A DNA stretch of 64,000 bases from Winogradskyella sp. GTDB taxonomy: Bacteria > Bacteroidota > Bacteroidia > Flavobacteriales > Flavobacteriaceae. The stretch covers positions 68,011 to 132,010 of the forward strand of contig PBLD01000002.1 in NCBI GenBank assembly GCA_002722255.1, given 5' to 3'. This document shows positions 37,371 through 43,739 of this stretch, piece by piece. The notes under the pieces were generated by a model. It was not told the DNA's origin. It did no database searches and was given only the letters and a program-made list of their open reading frames with translations. Every line of letters begins with the position of its first letter. Position 1 is the first letter of the stretch. A program made the translations under genes and the position numbers.

Positions 37371-37490
37371 TCCCTAGCCCTTTCCGAAGGAAAGAGAATT
37401 TAGTTTGTTTAATTAAATATTCTGTTAGTCAATTTTTCTATCTGTTTGTGTTTTTAAGTCCTTCCCTTTGGGAAGGGTTTAGGATGGGCA
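37371..37490. repeat. Pair of inverted hairpin repeats, trpG-trpD gap
   Basis: One unit at 37371-37396 (CCCTAGCCCTTTCCGAAGG) and a second at about 37457-37489 (CTTCCCTTTGGGAAGGGTTT) are imperfect reverse complements. Each forms its own hairpin: CTTTCC/GGAAAG with loop GAA, and CCTTCCC/GGGAAGG with loop TTT. They belong to another repeat family than the CTGAACTTG elements. Confidence 0.7.
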
Positions 37491-38057
37491 TTAACTATTT
37501 ACCCAATTTTCTAAAATCTTTTTCCCATCTGGAGTTAATACAGATTCTGGATGATATTGTACACCCTTTACATCATAGACTTTGTGCCTTAATGACATAA
37601 TTTGCCCATTAGTATCAAAAGAAGTTGCTTCTAATACTTCTGGTAAATTGTTACTCACTACCCAAGAGTGGTATCTGCCAACTTCAAAGGTTTTATCTAT
37701 ACCTTTAAATAATGACTCATCATCAACAGAAAGCGTTACATGTGTTGCAACACCATGATAAACTGTATCTAGATTTTCTAATGTACCACCAAACACTTCA
37801 CCTATAGCTTGTTGTCCTAAACAAACACCAAGTATACTTTTTGTTGGTGCGTACTTAGCAATAATCTCCTTTAAAAGTCCGGCTTCGTCTGGTATTCCAG
37901 GACCTGGAGAAAGCACTATTTTATCAAAAGCATCAACTTCATCAAGTGCTAATTTATCATTTCGTTTTACAGTGACTTCACAATTTAAGTCTTCTAAATA
38001 ATGAACTAAATTGTAAGTGAAACTATCGTAATTGTCGATTACTAAAACCTTTTTCAT
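37491..38057 (-). CDS. trpG: Anthranilate synthase component II (glutamine amidotransferase)
   Basis: 188 residues from ATG 38055-38057 (M-K-K-V-L-V-I-D-N-Y-D-S-F-T-Y-N). The triad is visible: Cys in G-V-C-L-G-Q-Q and the C-terminal H-P-E-S. It supplies ammonia to TrpE. Only one base separates its ATG from the trpE stop, so translation is likely coupled. Confidence 0.97.
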   Translation of the reverse strand: MKKVLVIDNYDSFTYNLVHYLEDLNCEVTVKRNDKLALDEVDAFDKIVLSPGPGIPDEAGLLKEIIAKYAPTKSILGVCLGQQAIGEVFGGTLENLDTVYHGVATHVTLSVDDESLFKGIDKTFEVGRYHSWVVSNNLPEVLEATSFDTNGQIMSLRHKVYDVKGVQYHPESVLTPDGKKILENWVNS

Positions 38058-38058
38058 A

Positions 38059-39459
38059 TTAAATTTCTTTAGCAAGTTCAATAGCTTTTGTTAAAGCACC
38101 TAACTTATTATAGACTTCCTGTAGTTCGTTTTCTGGACTAGATTTTGCGACCAATCCAGCACCTGCTTGCCAGAATAGTTTGTGATTTTTACTTAAAAAT
38201 GTTCTAATCATAATGGCATGGTTAAAATTGCCTTCAAAATCCATAAAACCTATAGCACCTCCGTAAAAACTACGGCTTGTTTTTTCATATTTTTCTATAA
38301 GTTGCATAGCCTTATGTTTTGGTGCACCACTTAATGTTCCTGCAGGAAACGTATCTGCCACAATTTGCATAGTATCAGCCCCTTTATGTTTTGTTCCAGT
38401 GACCTTGCTTACTAAGTGAATAACGTGCGAAAAGAATTGTACTTCTCTATAATTTTCTACTGTAACGTTAGAACCATGCCTACTAAGATCATTTCTTGCT
38501 AAGTCAACCAACATTACATGTTCACTGTTTTCTTTGTCGTCGTTAATGAGCTTTTCTGCTAGTTCAGCATCTTTAAGATCATTTCCTGTTCTCTTAAAGG
38601 TACCTGCAATAGGATGAATTTCTGCTTTACCTTCTTTAACGATAAGTTGTGCTTCTGGTGAACTTCCGAAGATTTTAAAACTTCCGTAATCAAAATAGAA
38701 TAGGTAAGGGGAAGGGTTAATACTTCTTAATGCTCTGTACACATTAAATTCATCTCCACTAAATTCTTGTGAGAACTGTTTAGATAATACCAATTGAAAG
38801 ACATCACCTCTGGCACAATGTTTTTTAGCAAGTTCAACGTGGTGCTTATATTCATCGTCCGTTAGGTTAGATTGAATATCTCCTTTTTCATTGAAGTTGT
38901 AAGAGGCATATTGCCTTGTCTGAATAATTTGGTGTATCTCATCAATGTTATTATCAGTATCAAAACAGTGCGCAAAAATGTAAGCTTCGTTTTTAAAATG
39001 ATTAATGGCGATGATGTTTTGATATACCGCATAATAAATGTCTGGAATATCAATAGAATTTTCTTTTTTAGAAATTTCGATGTCTTCAAAATACTTTACA
39101 GCGTCGTAAGCGGTATAGCCAAAGATGCCATTATTTATAAATTTGAAGTTTTCATTAGAATCTACTTTAAATCGTCGTGTGAATTTGTTGATTTCTTCTA
39201 CCACACATATAGATTCTGCAAAGTTGTTTTTAGAGCTTCCGTCTGGATAAGTTTGGGAAATTAAACCATCCTTAACTTTTATTGAAGCAATTGGATTGCA
39301 ACAGATATAAGAAAAACTATTGTCATTGGCATGATAGTCACTACTCTCTAGCAAAATGCTATTAGGGAATTTATCTCGTATCTTAAGATAAATGCTCACA
39401 GGAGTAATGGTATCTGCAAGTATTTTTTTGTAATGTGTGTATAAACTGAATGTTTTCAT
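38059..39459 (-). CDS. trpE: Anthranilate synthase component I
   Basis: 466 residues. It makes anthranilate from chorismate. Conserved blocks include G-S-S-P-E-A-Q near residue 270, P-I-A-G-T-F-K-R-T-G near 284, the D-L-A-R-N-D-L stretch near 323, and Y-G-G-A-I-G-F near 405. The N-terminal L-L-E-S-S-D (near 35) resembles the L-L-E-S motif that binds feedback tryptophan. It is the first structural gene of the operon, 15 nt after the terminator hairpin of the leader. Confidence 0.98.
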   Translation of the reverse strand: MKTFSLYTHYKKILADTITPVSIYLKIRDKFPNSILLESSDYHANDNSFSYICCNPIASIKVKDGLISQTYPDGSSKNNFAESICVVEEINKFTRRFKVDSNENFKFINNGIFGYTAYDAVKYFEDIEISKKENSIDIPDIYYAVYQNIIAINHFKNEAYIFAHCFDTDNNIDEIHQIIQTRQYASYNFNEKGDIQSNLTDDEYKHHVELAKKHCARGDVFQLVLSKQFSQEFSGDEFNVYRALRSINPSPYLFYFDYGSFKIFGSSPEAQLIVKEGKAEIHPIAGTFKRTGNDLKDAELAEKLINDDKENSEHVMLVDLARNDLSRHGSNVTVENYREVQFFSHVIHLVSKVTGTKHKGADTMQIVADTFPAGTLSGAPKHKAMQLIEKYEKTSRSFYGGAIGFMDFEGNFNHAIMIRTFLSKNHKLFWQAGAGLVAKSSPENELQEVYNKLGALTKAIELAKEI

Positions 39460-39474
39460 TTATGATTTAAAATT

Positions 39475-39502
39475 AAAAAAGGCTTGTCGTGAATGACAAG
39501 CC
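39475..39502 (-). terminator. Attenuator terminator ahead of trpE
   Basis: On the minus strand GGCTTGTC (39495-39502) pairs with GACAAGCC (39481-39488) with a 6-nt loop, followed by six T (39475-39480). Five A before the stem extend it through A-U pairs. The strand TTCACGA (39487-39493), mostly in the loop, is the exact complement of TCGTGAA at the leader stop (39533-39539), a candidate antiterminator. Confidence 0.9.
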
Positions 39503-39533
39503 TTTTTCTATAATATTACATACAAGGTTTCTT

Positions 39534-39590
39534 TCACGAACATAAGTTTGCAAAATTCCACCACCAAGTATGATTTGTTATTGTTTTCAT
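39534..39590 (-). CDS. trpL: trp leader peptide with three consecutive Trp codons
   Basis: Reading from ATG 39588-39590 gives MKTITNHTWWWNFANLCS and a TGA at 39534-39536. The TGG-TGG-TGG run is at 39558-39566. A short frame with three adjacent Trp codons between a promoter and a terminator ahead of trpE is the classical sign of ribosome-mediated attenuation: when Trp-tRNA is short, the ribosome stalls on these codons and the terminator should not form. Confidence 0.93.
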   Translation of the reverse strand: MKTITNHTWWWNFANLCS

Positions 39591-39598
39591 TTATGTGT

Positions 39599-39629
39599 CA
39601 AATATAGAAATGAAAATTTTTATTTCAAA
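39599..39629 (-). promoter_or_regulatory. trp operon promoter (Bacteroidota sigma-A type)
   Basis: On the minus strand TTTG (39626-39629), a 19-nt spacer and TATATTTG (39599-39606) match the TTTG-N19-TAnnTTTG consensus exactly. The leader ATG starts only 9 nt beyond the -7 box, leaving a 5' UTR of about 3-5 nt. Confidence 0.85.
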
Positions 39630-39636
39630 CTATATC

Positions 39637-39687
39637 ATAAAAAAAGATTCTTGTCCTCATATGTTATACGCTTGAACAAGAATCTTT
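39637..39687 (-). terminator. Terminator of the yceI-nitroreductase transcript
   Basis: A 12-bp perfect stem (39643-39654 with 39676-39687, AAAGATTCTTGT / ACAAGAATCTTT), a 21-nt loop, and a T-run on the minus strand (39637-39645). It lies 32 bp after the yceI-like stop and insulates the trp promoter. Confidence 0.8.
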
Positions 39688-39718
39688 ATAAAATGGATTG
39701 TTATTAATCCTTAGGGAA

Positions 39719-40288
39719 TTAGAATTTTAATTCTACATTAATATCAAATTCATCATATATAGCTTTATCTTTTAATGTTTCTAATAATGAAGGTGATTTA
39801 TAAGTAATTTTGTGCTTTGTTCTGTCTATTTTTAAACTAGCAGTTGCAGAATTTTCAGATACTGTCATAGGAAAAGAAATAGATTCTGTAATTCCTTTTA
39901 TGGTAATATCTCCTCTAACAGTGTACTTGCCATTTTTACCACTTACAGAAGTGATTTTTAAAGTTGCTGTTGGATATTCTTCAACACCAAAGAAATCATC
40001 AGATTTTAAATGACCATCTAGTTTGTCTTTATAGTCACCAGATAAATCTGTAGTGTTAATAGAAGTCATGTCGATTGTAAAAGAACCGCCTTCTAAAGTC
40101 TCGCCATTAAATGATAGAGAACCTTCTTTCAGGTTGATTGTTCCTTCGTGTTCTCCACCAACTTTATAGCCTTTCCAAGTTACTTTGCTTGTTGATACAT
40201 CTACTTTTTTATCTTTTAAGACTGTAAATGACATAAAAGATAATGCTAAGATAAATAGCATGGCGAATTTTGAATTTCTGTTTTTCAT
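39719..40288 (-). CDS. YceI family periplasmic lipid-binding protein
   Basis: 189 residues. A signal-type start (K-F-A-M-L-F-I-L-A-L-S-F-M-S-F) is followed by the YceI lipocalin-like beta barrel: V-T-W-K-G-Y-K-V-G-G-E-H-E-G, L-K-S-D-D-F-F near residue 93, F-P-M-T-V near 142 and a final F-D-I-N-V-E-L-K-F. YceI proteins bind isoprenoid or polyprenol-like molecules. The gene starts 22 bp after the nitroreductase stop, so both should be under the MarR-type regulator at 41003. Confidence 0.92.
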   Translation of the reverse strand: MKNRNSKFAMLFILALSFMSFTVLKDKKVDVSTSKVTWKGYKVGGEHEGTINLKEGSLSFNGETLEGGSFTIDMTSINTTDLSGDYKDKLDGHLKSDDFFGVEEYPTATLKITSVSGKNGKYTVRGDITIKGITESISFPMTVSENSATASLKIDRTKHKITYKSPSLLETLKDKAIYDEFDINVELKF

Positions 40289-40310
40289 TTTAATAATTTG
40301 TTTGTTGAGT

Positions 40311-40943
40311 TTAAAAATTTATGAATAATTGGTTTTCTGGTTTTCTTACTTTCTCATAGTGCTGTGTATCGTCTTCTTCAGACCTGTAACCTAGAGTAAC
40401 AACCACTGCAGCATTAAGATTTTTAGAATTTAGATCTAGAATTTTATTGTATTCTTCATTTTGAAATCCTTCCATTGGGCAAGCATCTATTCTAAGTTGT
40501 GCCGCAGCAGATAGTAAGTTACCAACAACGATATAGGCTTGTTTAGCGGTCCATTGAGCTTTCTGTTCTTGACTCAATTGACCAATTGTAGATTTTATAG
40601 TATTTGAATAATCTTCAACATCTTCTTTGGTTACATTTCTGGTTTCAATAACATTTTCAAAATAATCGTCAACAAGTTCATCTCCAAAGTCAGTGATATT
40701 GGCAAGTACTATCATATGAGAAGCATCTTCAATTTGTGGTTGATTCCACGATACTTCTCTTAATTTTTTACGTATCTCTTTATCCTCAATATTTAAGATT
40801 TTGTATGGCTGCAATCCGTAGGAAGATGCTGTTAATTGAATAGCCTTTTTTAGCGTTTCAAAATCTTCGTTAGATATTTTTTTAGAACTGTTAAATTTTT
40901 TTGTGGCGTAGCGCCATTTTAAGTTTTCTACTGTATTACTCAT
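40311..40943 (-). CDS. NAD(P)H-dependent nitroreductase family oxidoreductase
   Basis: 210 residues. Y-A-T-K-K-F-N-S-S-K near residue 12 (FMN phosphate site), S-S-Y-G-L-Q-P-Y near 38-45, A-A-A-Q-L-R-I-D-A-C-P-M-E-G-F near 150 and V-T-L-G-Y-R-S-E-E-D-D near 185 fit NfsB-type FMN enzymes that reduce quinones and nitro compounds. A 12-bp palindrome TTGTATATACAA stands 30 bp before its ATG and is also found ahead of marR, pointing to control by that repressor. Confidence 0.93.
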   Translation of the reverse strand: MSNTVENLKWRYATKKFNSSKKISNEDFETLKKAIQLTASSYGLQPYKILNIEDKEIRKKLREVSWNQPQIEDASHMIVLANITDFGDELVDDYFENVIETRNVTKEDVEDYSNTIKSTIGQLSQEQKAQWTAKQAYIVVGNLLSAAAQLRIDACPMEGFQNEEYNKILDLNSKNLNAAVVVTLGYRSEEDDTQHYEKVRKPENQLFINF

Positions 40944-40972
40944 GTTATTGTTTTTAGTTGTTTGTACTTTAA

Positions 40973-40984
40973 TTGTATATACAA
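40973..40984. promoter_or_regulatory. Probable MarR operator ahead of nitroreductase
   Basis: TTGTATATACAA, a perfect 12-bp palindrome, extended to 16 bp (AATTGTATATACAATT, 40971-40986). The identical core stands at 41468-41479 ahead of marR. Confidence 0.7.
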
Positions 40985-41002
40985 TTGTTATTTTAAAATT
41001 TT

Positions 41003-41458
41003 TTAACCTCTCATTTTAGTAAGCAAAAGATTTAAAGTTTCTAATTCGTCAGTGTTTAAATTACTTGTTAATTCTTTCTCCTTTTTATCGATAATCGGAT
41101 CAAGAATATCTAGAAGTTTTAAACCTTCTTTGGTGATATAAATATCTACTTTTCTTCTGTTTTTTTCGCAGATAAAGCGTTCTACATAGTTTTTAAGTAT
41201 GAGTTTGTCTACCAAACGAGTAGTGTTACTCATTTTACTTATCATTCTATCTTGAATATCTTTTAGGTTAGATGGTTCTCCGTTTTTTCCTCTTAAAATT
41301 CTTAAAACATTAAACTGCTCTAAAGATATTTCGTAAGGTTTTAAAACTGATAAAATACCGTCTTTAAAATTTATACTGGTTAAAGAAACATTCAATACTG
41401 TTCTTTTTGCTAGCGGTAAACTTGATTTTGTTTTTAAAATTTCGGTTATATCTTTCAT
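41003..41458 (-). CDS. MarR family transcriptional regulator
   Basis: 151 residues from ATG 41456-41458 (M-K-D-I-T-E-I-L-K). An in-frame start 21 nt upstream would lie on the operator and promoter and was rejected. The winged helix is clear: L-E-Q-F-N-V-L-R-I-L, R-M-I-S-K-M-S-N-T-T-R-L-V-D-K-L (recognition helix) and K-N-R-R-K-V-D-I-Y-I-T (wing). No redox-active Cys pair was found (the single Cys, in F-I-C-E-K, lies in the wing region). It likely represses itself and the nitroreductase/YceI genes, responding to an aromatic or quinone-like compound. Confidence 0.92.
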   Translation of the reverse strand: MKDITEILKTKSSLPLAKRTVLNVSLTSINFKDGILSVLKPYEISLEQFNVLRILRGKNGEPSNLKDIQDRMISKMSNTTRLVDKLILKNYVERFICEKNRRKVDIYITKEGLKLLDILDPIIDKKEKELTSNLNTDELETLNLLLTKMRG

Positions 41459-41467
41459 ATACAACAA

Positions 41468-41506
41468 TTGTATATACAAATGTATGTTTTTATTGGATTA
41501 ATACAA
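41468..41506 (-). promoter_or_regulatory. marR promoter overlapped by its operator
   Basis: On the minus strand TTG (41504-41506), a 19-nt spacer and TACATTTG (41477-41484) match the Bacteroidota consensus. The operator TTGTATATACAA (41468-41479) covers the last bases of the -7 box and the start site, so bound repressor would block initiation. Confidence 0.78.
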
Positions 41507-41560
41507 TTAATTTTTTGTTAATTATTTATTGAAGTGCTTACGTATTAATAAATTTATATC

Positions 41561-42109
41561 ATGAAGCGATTATTAATTTTAAGCTTATTAGTAATATGCT
41601 CTTGTAAGAATAAGAGTGAAGATACTAAAGAGACAAAAGAGCCTGAGATTTCTTTAAATGAAAAGAAAGAAGCCGAGAATTCAGCAGATTATCATTTAAA
41701 GATCTATGACTATGATGGTTTAGAACCATTAATTAACAAAAACGATGATAAAGTGCATGTGGTTAACTTTTGGGCTACATGGTGTGCACCTTGTGTAAAA
41801 GAGCTGCCTTATTTTGAAGAGATTAATCAAGAATACAAGGATAAAAATGTAGAAGTCTTATTGGTAAGCTTAGATTTTCCTAGGAATTATGAATCTAAAC
41901 TGAAACCATTTATTGTTAAAAGAAATTTACAATCAGAAGTTGTAGCTTTTGATGATGTAGATCAAAACCGATGGATACCAGCTATAGACAAAGATTGGTC
42001 TGGCGCTATACCAGCAACAATAATTTACAATAAAGATAAGCGTAAATTTTACGAACAGTCTTTTACAAAAGAAGAGTTAGAAACCGAACTAAAACAATTT
42101 TTAAATTAA
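41561..42109 (+). CDS. TlpA-like thioredoxin-fold lipoprotein
   Basis: 182 residues. The signal ends in I-C-S-C (lipid Cys15). The thioredoxin fold has V-V-N-F-W-A-T-W-C-A-P-C with Cys75 and Cys78, and a cis-Pro in A-I-P-A-T-I. It should be a membrane-tethered periplasmic thiol oxidoreductase, probably kept reduced by the DsbD-like protein at 43740. It is divergent from marR and followed 7 bp later by the redoxin gene. Confidence 0.93.
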   Translation: MKRLLILSLLVICSCKNKSEDTKETKEPEISLNEKKEAENSADYHLKIYDYDGLEPLINKNDDKVHVVNFWATWCAPCVKELPYFEEINQEYKDKNVEVLLVSLDFPRNYESKLKPFIVKRNLQSEVVAFDDVDQNRWIPAIDKDWSGAIPATIIYNKDKRKFYEQSFTKEELETELKQFLN

Positions 42110-42116
42110 TAAACTT

Positions 42117-42728
42117 ATGAATACGCTAAAATTACTTGCAGTAATGGTGTTAACATTGACATTGTCTGCTTTTACCGCAATCACTGATGAAGATGGTTAT
42201 AAAATTGGAGATGTAGCTACCGATTTTAGTTTAGAAAATATTGATGGCAAAATGGTGTCTTTATCAGATTTTAAGGACGCAAAAGGCTTTATTGTAGTTT
42301 TTACCTGTAATACTTGTCCGTATGCTGTAGCCTATGAGGATAGAGTAGAAGCTCTAAATAAAAAGTATGCTGATAAGGGTTATCCCGTAATTGCAATTAT
42401 GCCAAACAATACAGATGTAAAACCAGGTGACAATATGGAAGCTATGAAGGCAAGAGCAAAAGCAAAGGGCTTTACGTTTCCATACTTAATGGATAAGGGA
42501 CAAAAAATTTATCCTCAATATGGAGCAACAAAAACACCACATGTTTACTTGTTAGAAAAAACTAAAAAAGGAAATGTTGTAAAGTATATTGGTGCTATAG
42601 ATGACAACTATAAAGATGCTAGTGAAGTAAAAACCAAGTACGTAGAAAATGCTGTAGATGCCTTATTAAAAGGAAAGGAGATCGAAGTTAAAGAAACTCG
42701 CGCCATTGGTTGCACTATCAAAGTATAG
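42117..42728 (+). CDS. Secreted redoxin (thioredoxin-fold) protein
   Basis: 203 residues. The signal peptide ends near S-A-F-T-A. The AhpC/TSA-like domain has F-T-C-N-T-C-P-Y with Cys64 and Cys67 and a cis-Pro in K-T-P-H-V-Y. The conserved C-terminal A-I-G-C-T-I-K-V adds a third Cys (near 199), typical of this redoxin subgroup. It is an exported thiol-dependent enzyme; its substrate is unknown. A terminator follows at 42770. Confidence 0.9.
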   Translation: MNTLKLLAVMVLTLTLSAFTAITDEDGYKIGDVATDFSLENIDGKMVSLSDFKDAKGFIVVFTCNTCPYAVAYEDRVEALNKKYADKGYPVIAIMPNNTDVKPGDNMEAMKARAKAKGFTFPYLMDKGQKIYPQYGATKTPHVYLLEKTKKGNVVKYIGAIDDNYKDASEVKTKYVENAVDALLKGKEIEVKETRAIGCTIKV

Positions 42729-42769
42729 TGATTGAAGGATACTTTTATAAAAGAAAAATGTTAAAATTA

Positions 42770-42795
42770 AAACCGAAGTTGTAACACTTTGGTTT
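42770..42795 (+). terminator. Terminator after the TlpA-redoxin pair
   Basis: A 10-bp stem (AAACCGAAGT / ACTTTGGTTT, one G-U pair), loop TGTAAC, followed by more than four further T. Confidence 0.85.
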
Positions 42796-42853
42796 TTTTT
42801 ACGTCTATATCATAAGGAAATGTTAAATTTGCCTAATTAAAATTGCTAAAAAA

Positions 42854-43168
42854 TTGGATTTATCTCAAAAAGATTGGACAAAACAACTAGAGGAAGATAA
42901 TAATTCTGTTGTTTTAGATGTTAGAACGCAAGAAGAAGTTGATGAAGGTATTATACCAGAAGCTATTCATGTAGACATATACAAAGGACAAGGCTTTATC
43001 TATGAAATAGAAAAGTTAGATAAATCTAAGAATTACTATGTTTATTGTAGATCTGGTGGTAGAAGTGCACAAGCATGTTCTATTATGAATCAGTTGGGTT
43101 TTAAAAATGCCTATAACCTAGTTGGTGGTTTTAATGAATGGCAGGGTGATGTGGCCCATAAAGAGTAA
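42854..43168 (+). CDS. Rhodanese-like protein, cytoplasmic
   Basis: 104 residues, starting at TTG 42854 because no ATG or GTG is in frame nearby and family proteins begin at this point (M-x-x-L-S-Q-x-x-W). The rhodanese loop Y-C-R-S-G-G-R-S with Cys65 is complete, so sulfur transfer is possible. It has no signal peptide. A TAAATTTG box at 42822-42829 may be its -7 element. The secreted rhodanese follows 29 bp later. Confidence 0.88.
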   Translation: MDLSQKDWTKQLEEDNNSVVLDVRTQEEVDEGIIPEAIHVDIYKGQGFIYEIEKLDKSKNYYVYCRSGGRSAQACSIMNQLGFKNAYNLVGGFNEWQGDVAHKE

Positions 43169-43197
43169 GTATAATTAACTTAAAGCGCTGTTTACAT

Positions 43198-43608
43198 ATG
43201 AAAAAATTATTAATACTTAGCTGTTTATTAATGGCTATTAGTTTTGGGACGAGCTGTGTAGACAGCAAAATAGAGAACGCTGAAGTAAAACTTGTAACAG
43301 CAGAAGAGATGCAGTCTATTCTAGAATTGGAAGATGTGCAGTTGGTAGATGTTCGTACTCCAAAAGAGCATGATGAAGAACGTATAGCTAATTCTCAGAA
43401 CATAGATTATAATTCACCTACTTTTGATGAAGATATTGCAAAATTAGATAAGGCAAAACCTGTAATTCTCTATTGTAAGGGCGGCACAAGAAGTGCTAAA
43501 TGTGCTAAAAAACTTAAAGATGCTGGCTTTCAAAAAATTTACGATTTAGAAGGAGGGATTTCTAAATGGAAGCATTCAGATAAACTAAAAATTGAAGTAA
43601 AGTCATAA
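43198..43608 (+). CDS. Rhodanese-like lipoprotein
   Basis: 136 residues. The signal ends in F-G-T-S-C (Cys20), so the domain is periplasmic or at the outer membrane. L-V-D-V-R-T-P-K-E-H (49-58) and Y-C-K-G-G-T-R-S with Cys93 mark an active rhodanese. It makes a cytoplasmic/periplasmic pair with the gene before it and probably shares its transcript, ended by the hairpin at 43615. Confidence 0.9.
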   Translation: MKKLLILSCLLMAISFGTSCVDSKIENAEVKLVTAEEMQSILELEDVQLVDVRTPKEHDEERIANSQNIDYNSPTFDEDIAKLDKAKPVILYCKGGTRSAKCAKKLKDAGFQKIYDLEGGISKWKHSDKLKIEVKS

Positions 43609-43614
43609 AAACTA

Positions 43615-43636
43615 AAACCGAACATTTGTTCGGTTT
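43615..43636 (+). terminator. Terminator after the rhodanese pair
   Basis: AAACCGAAC / GTTCGGTTT, a perfect 9-bp stem with loop ATTT, followed by a T-run. Confidence 0.88.
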
Positions 43637-43739
43637 TTTTTATTCCCTTGGTCATAATTCTTAAGGTTTTTATAAATTAGACGACTCTTAAGAAATAATA
43701 AATTCGCAAATTTTACATTTGCGTATTAATGCTTTATTT

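Noticed and set aside
38872..39264. Open frame of 130 codons antisense to trpE
   Set aside because: It lies wholly inside trpE, has no family motif, and its composition is what the reverse strand of an AT-rich gene gives.
42822..42829. TAAATTTG as a full promoter for the rhodanese gene
   Set aside because: The -7 box fits, but no TTTG lies 19-21 nt upstream, so it is mentioned only as possible.
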